Notes under the pieces: generated by a model
The model's input: the letters and a program-made list of their open reading frames with translations, nothing else
The model's database searches: none
What the model was told of the DNA's origin: nothing
Program-made: the position numbers and the translations under genes
Shown: positions 1 to 5,338 of the stretch, in pieces
Layout of the letters: each line of letters opens with the position of its first letter
How positions within the stretch are numbered: position 1 is the stretch's first letter
Source: Anaerolineae bacterium
GTDB lineage: Bacteria > Chloroflexota > Anaerolineae > DUEN01
DNA length: 5,338 nucleotides
Assembly: GCA_021159845.1 (NCBI GenBank)
Contig: JAGHDS010000138.1
Location: 1-5,338 of the forward strand
Direction of reading: 5' to 3'

Positions 1-176
1 GGCCGAGGGCTTGTTGGCCGCCCTGTAGTCCCCCCTCCCCCAATTCGCTCCGCTAGGGGGGACCGAGCGAATCCCCCCTTCTCTCAGGCCTGGGAGAAGG
101 GGGGATTCGCTCGGTCCCCCCTAGCGGAGCGAATTGGGGGAGGGGGAACTACAGGGAGGCCAACAAGCCCTCGGCC
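1..176. repeat. Giant spacerless palindrome (two 88-base arms)
   Basis: Pairing every base i with 177-i gives complementarity across the whole stretch, centred between 88 and 89 (in AGGCCT), with only three mismatches: 20/157, 30/147 and 84/93. Each arm contains C6-T-C5 (30-41), G6 (56-61) and C6 (73-78) or the complements, and the 8-mer ATTCGCTC occurs four times in alternating orientation (43-50 +, 65-72 -, 105-112 +, 127-134 -). The DNA could extrude a cruciform, and its RNA would fold into one very long hairpin. There is no ORF inside it. It begins at the window edge, so the outer boundary and any target-site duplication on the left cannot be seen. It may be a MITE-like or REP/BIME-type intergenic element, or two inverted copies of a shorter repeat. 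An assembly or amplification foldback is possible, although the three mismatches argue against a simple one. Confidence 0.9.
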
Positions 177-249
177 CGTTTGGCTGCAGGACACACAACT
201 TCGTGAGGCTCGATGTACGAGGATGCAGCGCAGCTAAAACCCCTTTACC

Positions 250-292
250 CTACCGGTGAACAGTTATGTCACTCGCACAAGGTGACCGGTAG
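250..292. promoter_or_regulatory. Inverted CTACCGGT pair, possible operator
   Basis: CTACCGGT (250-257) and ACCGGTAG (285-292) are perfect 8-base inverted repeats separated by 27 bases. Each contains the self-complementary hexamer ACCGGT. The hexamer centres lie 33 bases apart, close to three helical turns, and the downstream copy overlaps the -35 region of the promoter at 282-311. This layout would suit a dimeric repressor or activator contacting both sites and controlling the transport operon. No regulator gene is in the window. The repeat is seen directly; the operator role is inference, and chance occurrence is possible in GC-rich DNA. Confidence 0.35.
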
Positions 293-311
293 CCGGAGAA
301 TATGTTATAAT
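282..311 (+). promoter_or_regulatory. Sigma-70-type extended -10 promoter of the transport operon
   Basis: A consensus TATAAT lies at 306-311 and is preceded by TG at 303-304, giving the extended -10 form TGTTATAAT. Eighteen bases upstream is GTGACC (282-287), which matches four of six positions of the -35 consensus TTGACA. Transcription would start near 318, leaving a leader of about 57 bases before the ATG at 375. This promoter lies downstream of the longest possible in-frame start of the first gene (213), which supports the later start. Confidence 0.65.
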
Positions 312-358
312 TCATGCACTCGCGGTCATATATGGGCCAATGGGCGGGGTTCGTCCTT

Positions 359-364
359 AAGGAG
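359..364 (+). promoter_or_regulatory. Shine-Dalgarno that decides the MFS start
   Basis: AAGGAG lies 10 bases upstream of the ATG at 375. The spacing is slightly long but workable. The in-frame ATG at 213 lies upstream of the promoter and has no comparable site. Confidence 0.6.
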
Positions 365-374
365 AGCAGCCGGT

Positions 375-1739
375 ATGTCGCAAGACGCCCATCGCGCCGT
401 CGACGGACGGCGCATTCCTTTATCTGCCAGTCGCCGACGGGCTGTTGTACGGATCGCTTATCACATCTGGCTGAGCGTCAAGGTTGCCTTGACGCTGCCT
501 CCTACCGTCCCGGTGGAGCGTATCCGGCCGCTTCGCCTATTTCTGCTCGACGGGGCGCTGAGCAGCGTCAGCGATCATATCATGCTCACTTTCGTGCCTC
601 TGTTCGCGCTGACGCTGGGTGCATCGAATTTTCAGTTGGGTATGCTGGCTGCCGTGGCCAGCCTTTCAGGTGCTCTGGCGTTGCTGCCGGCTCGGAGCCT
701 CTCCGCACGCTACCCCGATTGGCGTCAGCCGATCATCTTGCTGGCCACCGGGCTTGTTCGCTTGGTCTACTTAGGCATCGCCTTGCTGCCCTGGGTCGCC
801 CCACGCGAGGTATGGATCCTTGTGCTCATCGGCCTGTGGGCTGTCCATGCTCTCCTGACTAATCTAGTGAACCCGACATGGGCGGCCTTCTCCGCCAGTC
901 TGGTACCGCGTGGCGTCCGTAGCAGCTACTTGCATGTGCGCAAAGATGCCATGAGCGTAGCTGCCATCGTCGCACTACCCGTGGCCGGCCTCCTCATCCG
1001 GTGGGGAGATCACCTCGCCGGCTATCAGGTCGGCTTTATGGCAGCATTCCTGATCGGTCTGGCCGGGCTGGTTGCCTTCTCTCGTATCCCTCGCGTAGCG
1101 GGAGAGCCTTCGTCGCTTCCTGCCTCGGAAGCATCTTCAAGCGTCTGGCAGGTATTGCTTAGGAACCGCCCGCTGTTCGCCTTTTGCACTGTTGGATTCT
1201 TATGGAATCTGTCCCTGCAAATCGCTGGGCCGTTTCTCAACATCTACCTGCTCACAGGCCTGCACGCGACAACCTTCGGCGTGGGCGTGCTGGTGGCGAT
1301 CAGCCTGTTGTTCGGGTTTGCCAGCAGCCATGTGGTGACGGATGTCGTGCGATATCGTGGAGCACTGTGGTCCCTTCGCGTCACGAGCTTGCTCATCCCG
1401 ACCATCCCTTGGGCATGGGCCCTGGTCACCGCTGTTTGGCAGGTTGTGTTTCTGAACGCGATCGCGGGAGTACTGTGGGGGGCTTACAACCTGGCTACCT
1501 TTCGCATGCTCATGACGTTGACGCCTGGCCCGGACCGACATCGCATGGCCACGATCTACCAAGCATTTATCTACTTTGGGGCGTGCGCTGGACCGTTAAT
1601 CGGCGGGATGCTGGCTGACCGGATGGGCTTCAAACCAGTTTTCCTTCTCTCCGGCGCGGGACGGCTACTAGCTGCGTTGTTGCTTTGGATCCTGATCCGA
1701 GAACCAACTCAGCCACTCGCTCGTCCCGTGCAGACATAA
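375..1739 (+). CDS. MFS transporter, 12 transmembrane helices, substrate unknown
   Basis: This is a 454-residue integral membrane protein of the major facilitator superfamily, expected to move a small solute by secondary transport. Hydrophobic segments lie at about 55-79, 83-105, 117-140, 145-165, 190-210, 217-236, 267-292, 299-322, 337-351, 354-380, 401-421 and 430-451. This is the standard 6+6 arrangement, with a polar central loop at about 237-266 (VAGEPSSLPASEASSS). A GGMLADRMGFKP motif at 420-431 resembles the MFS motif A. The loop after helix 2 has only a degenerate version (ARSLSARYPDWRQP, 106-119). The N-terminal 50 residues are Arg-rich (GRRIPLSASRRR) and presumably cytoplasmic. The reading frame stays open back to 213, but the start at 375 is preferred because it follows both the promoter and AAGGAG. 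It is the first gene of a three-gene operon. Drug efflux, sugar or metabolite transport cannot be told apart from the sequence. Confidence 0.88.
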   Translation: MSQDAHRAVDGRRIPLSASRRRAVVRIAYHIWLSVKVALTLPPTVPVERIRPLRLFLLDGALSSVSDHIMLTFVPLFALTLGASNFQLGMLAAVASLSGALALLPARSLSARYPDWRQPIILLATGLVRLVYLGIALLPWVAPREVWILVLIGLWAVHALLTNLVNPTWAAFSASLVPRGVRSSYLHVRKDAMSVAAIVALPVAGLLIRWGDHLAGYQVGFMAAFLIGLAGLVAFSRIPRVAGEPSSLPASEASSSVWQVLLRNRPLFAFCTVGFLWNLSLQIAGPFLNIYLLTGLHATTFGVGVLVAISLLFGFASSHVVTDVVRYRGALWSLRVTSLLIPTIPWAWALVTAVWQVVFLNAIAGVLWGAYNLATFRMLMTLTPGPDRHRMATIYQAFIYFGACAGPLIGGMLADRMGFKPVFLLSGAGRLLAALLLWILIREPTQPLARPVQT

Positions 1740-1757
1740 GCAAATAGGGGGGTAAAT

Positions 1758-2324
1758 ATGGAGGTAACGGTTCACTACTTTGAACAACCTGGACCTCAGA
1801 ACACTGAGACGACCCTAAAGGCCGCTCTGCAGCGTGCCCAGGATTTGGGCATCCGACAGGTTGTGGTAGCATCGTCTCATGGGGAAACCGCTCGTCGTGC
1901 TCAGGAGCTATTTGGCCCGGCAGGCATCCGCGTTGTCGCGGTCTCGATCTGCCACGGCTTTGAGGATGCTGGCTGGACGATGACGCCGGAGGAGCGCCGC
2001 CAGGTGGAATCGGCGGGCATCACCGTGATCACCGGGATCCATGCCCTGGGTGATGATGTGAGTAGCGCGTTCAGCGAGAAGCATGGCGGCCGGGCACCGA
2101 ACGAGATCGTCCGGGATACCCTGTATAGATTCTCACAGGGCACGAAGGTGGCTGTGGAGGTCACCCTCATGGCTGCCGATGCCGGAGCGTTGGACATGGG
2201 GCAAGATGTTATCGCTATTGCCGGCACGGACAGCGGGGCGGATACGGCGCTGGTGATCACGCCCGCCTACCCGCGTAAATTCCTCGACTTGCGTATCAGG
2301 GAGATCATCGCTAAGCCTCGTTAG
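1758..2324 (+). CDS. Stand-alone pyruvate kinase C-terminal-like domain protein
   Basis: This 188-residue soluble protein resembles the free-standing PK_C (pyruvate kinase alpha/beta) domain family, known as archaeal and bacterial proteins of similar length, of which MTH1675 and AF0103 are structural examples. Visible family features are a helix followed by the strand-loop VVVASSHGETA (35-45), the anion-binding-like loop of the fold. Also visible are a TGIHALGDD segment (92-100), a second core around 122-145 (LYRFSQGTK, VEVTLMAADAG), and the strands DVIAIAGTDSGADTALVI (150-167). There is no pyruvate kinase catalytic barrel, so it is not a glycolytic pyruvate kinase. There is no signal peptide or membrane segment. 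The ATG at 1758 follows AGGGGGG (1746-1752), and the gene begins 18 bases after the MFS stop, so the two are probably co-transcribed. The biochemical role is unknown; a ligand-sensing or small-molecule-binding role in the transport operon is speculation. Confidence 0.75.
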   Translation: MEVTVHYFEQPGPQNTETTLKAALQRAQDLGIRQVVVASSHGETARRAQELFGPAGIRVVAVSICHGFEDAGWTMTPEERRQVESAGITVITGIHALGDDVSSAFSEKHGGRAPNEIVRDTLYRFSQGTKVAVEVTLMAADAGALDMGQDVIAIAGTDSGADTALVITPAYPRKFLDLRIREIIAKPR

Positions 2325-2330
2325 TCTGGT

Positions 2331-2335
2331 GGGGA
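2331..2335 (+). promoter_or_regulatory. Shine-Dalgarno deciding the ABC ATPase start
   Basis: GGGGA, in the context GGTGGGGA, sits five bases before the ATG at 2341. An in-frame GTG at 2329 would add only four residues (MGNS) but would place this site inside the coding sequence, so the ATG is preferred. Confidence 0.5.
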
Positions 2336-2340
2336 ACTCT

Positions 2341-3495
2341 ATGGCTGAGATCAGAGTGGAAGATGTCCATAAGCGTTTCGTCAGGCAAAGTCTGCCGATC
2401 GGGCAAAGCGCACATCGTTCTCGGGGAGGAGGTGCCTTCCACCGGGAGTATATCGTGGCGCTGGATGGAGTGAATTTGACCATTCATGACGGTGAGGCTG
2501 TGAGCATCGTGGGCCCGTCCGGCTGTGGTAAGTCTACGCTACTTCGCATCATCGCTGGACTGGAGGAGCCCGACAGCGGCCGCGTGCTCTACGATGGCCG
2601 GGATATGGCCAATGTTCCTCCGAAGGACCGGGGCATCGGCATGGTGTTTCAGAACTACGCCCTCTACCCGCATTGGGATGCCTATGATAACTTGGGTTTC
2701 TTCTTCCGCCTGCGCAAGCGCGAGAAGGAGATCGATCAGCGCGTGCGGGAGGCGGCAGAGATTCTGGGGGTGGATTTTAAGTATCTGCTATCCCGCAAGC
2801 CGCCCACGCTCTCCGGTGGGGAACAACAGCGCGTTGCTGTTGGCCGCTGTGTCGTACGCAACCCGACGTTATTTCTGTTCGACGAGCCGCTTTCCAACCT
2901 GGACGCCAAGCTGAGGTCCAGCACGCGCGTGCAAATCAAACGCCTTCTCAACCGCTTTCGCGTCACAACCGTCTACGTCACACATGACCAGTCTGAGGCG
3001 GTGGCTATGGGAGACCGGATCGCGATCATGCGCAGCGGCCGCATTGTCCAGGTTGGCACATTCCGCGACCTATATGACCATCCGGTTGACACCTTTGTAG
3101 CTGGCTTCCTCGGGATGCCACCGATGAATATCATCCCCGGGCGTGTTGAGCGCGGATCCTTTGTGCATGATGCGCTACGGATTCGACTTCCCGATCGCTT
3201 GCTAAGATTCGTGCAAGAGGGGCAAGCGATACGCCTAGGCATCCGCCCGGAGCACCTGGGGTTGAAAGCCGAGGAAGCCGGCGCCAGCTCTGGCATCGTG
3301 GAGACGGTTGAACACCTGCCCAGCAACCGGACGCGAATCGTCCACCTGCAGCTTGGCGACGTGGCGATAACTGCGCAGGTGCCGGAGGATGTCCCCGTAG
3401 GTATCGGGGATCACGTCGCTCTCGCTCCTGACATGGATTGGCTCTACCTGTTCGACGGCGAGACGGAGCGCAATCTGGTCCCCTCCGACGCTTGA
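2341..3495 (+). CDS. ABC transporter ATP-binding protein, MalK/UgpC (CUT1 sugar) type
   Basis: This is a 384-residue cytoplasmic ATPase that would power a sugar or polyol importer. All nucleotide-binding motifs are intact: Walker A GPSGCGKST (58-66), Q-loop MVFQNYALYPH (101-111, Q104), signature LSGGEQQR (157-164), Walker B LFLFDEP (177-183, catalytic E182), D-loop SNLD (185-188) and H-loop H215 in YVTHDQ. After the FLGMPPMN linker (256-263) comes a C-terminal TOBE/regulatory region (about 265-380) with IRPEHL (301-306), typical of MalK, UgpC and MsmK. The oddity is an extra stretch of about 20 residues (15-36) between the first strand (VEDVHKRF) and the A-loop aromatic, probably Y37 in EYIVALDGV. 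The gene begins 16 bases after the PK_C-like gene and is the last of the operon. No permease or binding protein is adjacent, so it may serve a transporter encoded elsewhere, as MsmK-type ATPases do. The substrate is not determinable. Confidence 0.93.
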   Translation: MAEIRVEDVHKRFVRQSLPIGQSAHRSRGGGAFHREYIVALDGVNLTIHDGEAVSIVGPSGCGKSTLLRIIAGLEEPDSGRVLYDGRDMANVPPKDRGIGMVFQNYALYPHWDAYDNLGFFFRLRKREKEIDQRVREAAEILGVDFKYLLSRKPPTLSGGEQQRVAVGRCVVRNPTLFLFDEPLSNLDAKLRSSTRVQIKRLLNRFRVTTVYVTHDQSEAVAMGDRIAIMRSGRIVQVGTFRDLYDHPVDTFVAGFLGMPPMNIIPGRVERGSFVHDALRIRLPDRLLRFVQEGQAIRLGIRPEHLGLKAEEAGASSGIVETVEHLPSNRTRIVHLQLGDVAITAQVPEDVPVGIGDHVALAPDMDWLYLFDGETERNLVPSDA

Positions 3496-3501
3496 GGGGG
3501 C
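3478..3501 (+). other. Short GC-rich hairpin over the ABC ATPase stop codon
   Basis: GGTCCCCTC pairs with GAGGGGGC across an 8-base loop (stem 3478-3485 with 3494-3501, one G-U pair). The stop codon at 3493-3495 lies partly in the right arm. Only a short TTT (3508-3510) follows, so as a terminator it is weak; it could instead protect the 3' end of the message. It may also be a chance fold in GC-rich sequence. Confidence 0.25.
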
Positions 3502-3566
3502 ACCGGGTTTACTTCCACTGGATGTCCTGGCGCGAGATAGCACAATAGCGGAAGTGAAAGGGCACT

Positions 3567-3611
3567 GTGTTGGTTGAGGTGGCGCTATTTTCTCGCTGCC
3601 TCGACCAACGC
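3567..3611 (+). terminator. Strong hairpin between convergent genes, probable terminator
   Basis: The stem pairs 3567-3584 with 3594-3611 around the nine-base loop CTATTTTCT. It has 18 continuous pairs, 14 Watson-Crick and four G-U. The core is GTTGGTTGAGG (3569-3579) against CCTCGACCAAC (3599-3609). It lies 71 bases past the ABC ATPase stop and 52 bases past the GT9 stop, in the middle of a convergent intergenic region. The G-U pairs hold only in RNA from the plus strand and become A-C mismatches in the opposite transcript, so it should act mainly on the transport operon. What follows (CTTCTCACTCTCTTGC) is pyrimidine-rich but has no clean T run, so intrinsic termination is not certain. The rest of 3496-3663 shows nothing else I can support. 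Confidence 0.5.
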
Positions 3612-3663
3612 TTCTCACTCTCTTGCTCGGGCGGTGGCTGGCGCGTTTGACAGGCTCGATAGA

Positions 3664-4881
3664 TCACGCCAGGAGCTGGAAGGCCGCCTCGATGACCTGC
3701 GCCTCAGGGATGTCGCGCACGCAGCCGTGTTTGGGCAACTCAGCCTCCGGGTAATCCAGGCGATTACAGGGAGCGCACGCCCACTCCGATGTCAGCACAC
3801 GATGACGTAGTGGATCACCCCAGGGGCCAAACCGGCGCGGGTCGGCCGGGCCGAACAGATGCACAGTCGGCGTCCCTACAGCCACGGCCAGATGCAACGG
3901 GCCGCTGTCCGGTCCCAGAACAAGCGCACATCGTTTGAATAGGGCGCCGAGCTGCCCCAGCGTAGTCTGCCCGGTCAGCACGACAGCAGCGTGACGCATC
4001 GAGCGCGTCACCTGCTCCGCCAGAGCGCGTTCGCTCGCCCCTCCCGTGATGACCACGCTCGCCCGGTGCCGCTCGATCACAGCGTCGGCCACCCGCGCCC
4101 AGGCCGACGAACGCCATAACTTGACAGGCACCCCAGCGCCCGGATGGATGACGATGACTGGAGCAGAGGGCCCCATCGAGCGCAGGAGCTCATCGGCCCA
4201 GGCTTCGTCCCCGGCGGAGGGGACGAACCGAAGCGGATAACGCTCCGGGGTGACGTCGGACAGACGAGGATCGACCAACGTCAGGGCCCGGGCGACCTCA
4301 TGGCGGTCAGGGGGCTCTGGCATCGAGCGTGTCAGAAATGGCCGCGTCTCCGCAACATCATACCCTACCCGCGATGGGATGCCCGAGAGCGCGGCCAGCC
4401 ACGCTCCCCACCAATGGTCGAATCGGAAGATGATGGCCTCATCGAAACGGTAGGAGCGCAATGACCGGGCGCAGTCGAGCAGGATGCGATAGGGTTCCCA
4501 AACGGACGTCTTGGGACGGCGGGTAAACCCGGGGAAGGGGCAAATGATCACGTCATCAATATCAGGATTATGGGCTAAGACAGGACGCCCCCAAGGGCCC
4601 ACCATAGCGGTGATGTGAGCATCTGGGTGGCGTTGACGCAGTCGGGAGAGGGCGGGTGTGGTGAAGAGAAGATCGCCTAAGTGGTCGGGGCGGATGACCA
4701 GGATCCGCCTGGCTGGGCCGTCCCTCCGATGCGGTAACGAGCGTAGTAAGGCCCCCACCGTGCGCAGCCCGTACAGCCGCAAGCGTTGTCGGCCGGAGAA
4801 CGCGCGCTTGCCGGAGTGTGCAGCCAGATGCTCGCGCTCGAGGCGCTCCCTCACCTCCGGCGGAGTGATTTCCTCAAGCAT
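3664..4881 (-). CDS. Glycosyltransferase family 9 (ADP-heptose:LPS heptosyltransferase-like)
   Basis: This 405-residue cytoplasmic or membrane-associated enzyme is expected to transfer a sugar from a nucleotide donor to a growing surface glycan. The N-terminal Rossmann domain opens with ILVIRPDHLGDLLFTTPAL (60-78), the GT9 hallmark with the conserved GD before the first helix. The C-terminal donor-binding domain shows VIVIHPGAG (242-250), KLWRSSAWARVADAV (254-268), VVITGG (276-281) and GPDSGPLHLAVAVGTPTVHL (323-342), then FGPADPRRFGPWG (343-355). A C-terminal cysteine set (C369, C372, C387) matches the CxxC...C pattern common in the family. About 58 residues precede the first strand, more than in enterobacterial WaaC or WaaF. 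The frame is open back to 5181, but the ATG at 4881 is chosen because it sits in ATGCTTGA, where the upstream glycosyltransferase stops. That gives an 8-base overlap and probable translational coupling. The actual donor sugar is unknown and need not be heptose. Confidence 0.9.
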   Translation of the reverse strand: MLEEITPPEVRERLEREHLAAHSGKRAFSGRQRLRLYGLRTVGALLRSLPHRRDGPARRILVIRPDHLGDLLFTTPALSRLRQRHPDAHITAMVGPWGRPVLAHNPDIDDVIICPFPGFTRRPKTSVWEPYRILLDCARSLRSYRFDEAIIFRFDHWWGAWLAALSGIPSRVGYDVAETRPFLTRSMPEPPDRHEVARALTLVDPRLSDVTPERYPLRFVPSAGDEAWADELLRSMGPSAPVIVIHPGAGVPVKLWRSSAWARVADAVIERHRASVVITGGASERALAEQVTRSMRHAAVVLTGQTTLGQLGALFKRCALVLGPDSGPLHLAVAVGTPTVHLFGPADPRRFGPWGDPLRHRVLTSEWACAPCNRLDYPEAELPKHGCVRDIPEAQVIEAAFQLLA

Positions 4882-5338
4882 CGTATAACCGCTCCATAGC
4901 GGGCACGATCTGTTCCCAGCCGTAGCGGGACTCCACGAACGCGCGAGCCGCAGCGCCCAGCCGATCCCGCTGTTCCTTGTCATGCAGTAGCTCGATGACC
5001 ACCTGAGCGAAGTCCTCCGGTGTATCCGCCATGCGTAACTCGCGGCCATCGGCGACGTCGAACCCTTCCACGCCCAGCCGGGTGGAGACGATGGCCCGGC
5101 CGAGCGCCATAGCTTCCAGAACCTTGAGCCGGGTTCCACCTCCCACGCGCAGCGGGATAACGTACACAGCCGCGCCAGCAATGTAAGGCCGTGTATCCGG
5201 CACCCAGCCTGTGATCTCCACCGCCGGGTGGGACCTCAGCGGGAACAATCGCGCGTGTGGCTTCTGCCCGACAACGAAAAACCGTGCCTCCGGCACGACC
5301 TCCCGCACACGGGCAAGAATGGGTACGAACCACTGCAC
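4874..5338 (-). CDS. Glycosyltransferase family 4 (GT-B), C-terminal part, cut by the window edge
   Basis: Only the last 154 codons are present; the gene continues beyond 5338. The first visible codon is GTG, but it reads as an internal valine (VQWFVPILARV, like the usual segment before the donor-binding domain), so it is not a start. Visible GT4 features are the strand ARFFVVGQKP (18-27), VEITGWVPDTRPYIAGAAVYVIP (40-62) and the donor-binding loop LRVGGGTRLKVLEAMALGRAIVSTRLGVEGF (63-93), with the conserved glutamate of LEAMA at 75. The family's first glutamate of the E-x7-E pair is replaced by glycine, as is common in the GGGTRLK subgroup. The C-terminal helices (107-154) end in the usual RYGWEQIVPAMERLYD. 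It is transcribed before the GT9 gene and overlaps it by 8 bases, so both likely act in one surface-polysaccharide pathway. Confidence 0.9.
   Translation of the reverse strand: MQWFVPILARVREVVPEARFFVVGQKPHARLFPLRSHPAVEITGWVPDTRPYIAGAAVYVIPLRVGGGTRLKVLEAMALGRAIVSTRLGVEGFDVADGRELRMADTPEDFAQVVIELLHDKEQRDRLGAAARAFVESRYGWEQIVPAMERLYDA

Noticed and set aside
1..176. CRISPR array or tRNA/rRNA gene in the repeat-rich left end
   Set aside because: The repeats alternate in orientation instead of being direct with unique spacers, and there is no tRNA-like arm arrangement or CCA end.
314..862. Plus-strand open frame of 182 codons in another frame within the MFS gene
   Set aside because: It lies wholly over the N-terminal half of a clear MFS reading frame, its composition is Arg/Ser/Cys rich and it resembles no family. 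It is a frame shadow of GC-rich DNA.
1200..1562. Minus-strand open frame opposite the MFS gene
   Set aside because: It is antisense to helices 7-11 of the MFS protein, with no recognisable domain and a His/Gln/Arg-rich translation.
1758..2324. Reading this gene as a true pyruvate kinase fragment or pseudogene
   Set aside because: It has its own Shine-Dalgarno, an intact frame and the normal length of the free-standing family; no remnant of the catalytic barrel is found upstream, where the MFS gene ends 18 bases before.
3511..3555. Short inverted repeat ACTTCC/GGAAGT in the convergent gap
   Set aside because: It has only six pairs with a long loop, which is expected by chance; the hairpin at 3567-3611 is far stronger.
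3574..3810. Small plus-strand open frame of 78 codons after the ABC ATPase
   Set aside because: It starts inside the hairpin stem and runs antisense into the GT9 C-terminus, with no ribosome binding site and no recognisable domain.
4874..5181. N-terminal extension of the GT9 frame back to 5181 (100 extra residues)
   Set aside because: This part overlaps the well-conserved GT4 C-terminus in another frame and reads as low-quality Trp/Ser/Arg-rich sequence. The coupled ATG at 4881 is a better start.

Overview
The window is GC-rich bacterial DNA. The gene repertoire is an MFS permease, a free-standing pyruvate-kinase C-terminal-like protein, a MalK/UgpC-type ABC ATPase and GT4/GT9 glycosyltransferases. 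Together with long C- and G-run intergenic palindromes, this resembles thermophilic or environmental Chloroflexota (Anaerolineae-like). That placement is inference from general family knowledge; no marker gene is present. Ribosome binding sites are Shine-Dalgarno-like and the starts chosen are ATG.

Layout. Positions 1-176 form a spacerless, nearly perfect palindrome: two 88-base arms with three mismatches, built from C/G runs and four alternating copies of an 8-base motif. It touches the window edge and may extend further. Positions 177-374 contain no gene. They hold a good extended -10 promoter (282-311), an inverted pair of CTACCGGT sites around its -35 region, and a Shine-Dalgarno sequence for the first gene. 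A plus-strand operon of three genes follows with gaps of only 18 and 16 bases: a 12-helix MFS transporter (375-1739), a stand-alone PK_C-like protein (1758-2324) and a CUT1-type ABC ATPase (2341-3495). After a 168-base convergent intergenic region with a strong hairpin (3567-3611), two minus-strand glycosyltransferase genes fill the rest. These are a GT9 (heptosyltransferase-like) gene (3664-4881) and, upstream of it in transcription, the C-terminal part of a GT4 gene cut by the window edge (4874-5338). The two overlap by 8 bases.

How they work together. The plus-strand operon is a transport unit whose substrate cannot be read from sequence. Its ATPase has no permease or binding protein beside it, so it probably energises a transporter encoded elsewhere. 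The minus-strand pair belongs to a surface-glycan assembly cluster continuing beyond position 5338. I saw no clear defence system, CRISPR array, RNA gene or transposase. The least ordinary items are the giant palindrome, the unexplained PK_C-like gene inside a transport operon, and a roughly 20-residue insertion near the N-terminus of the ABC ATPase.
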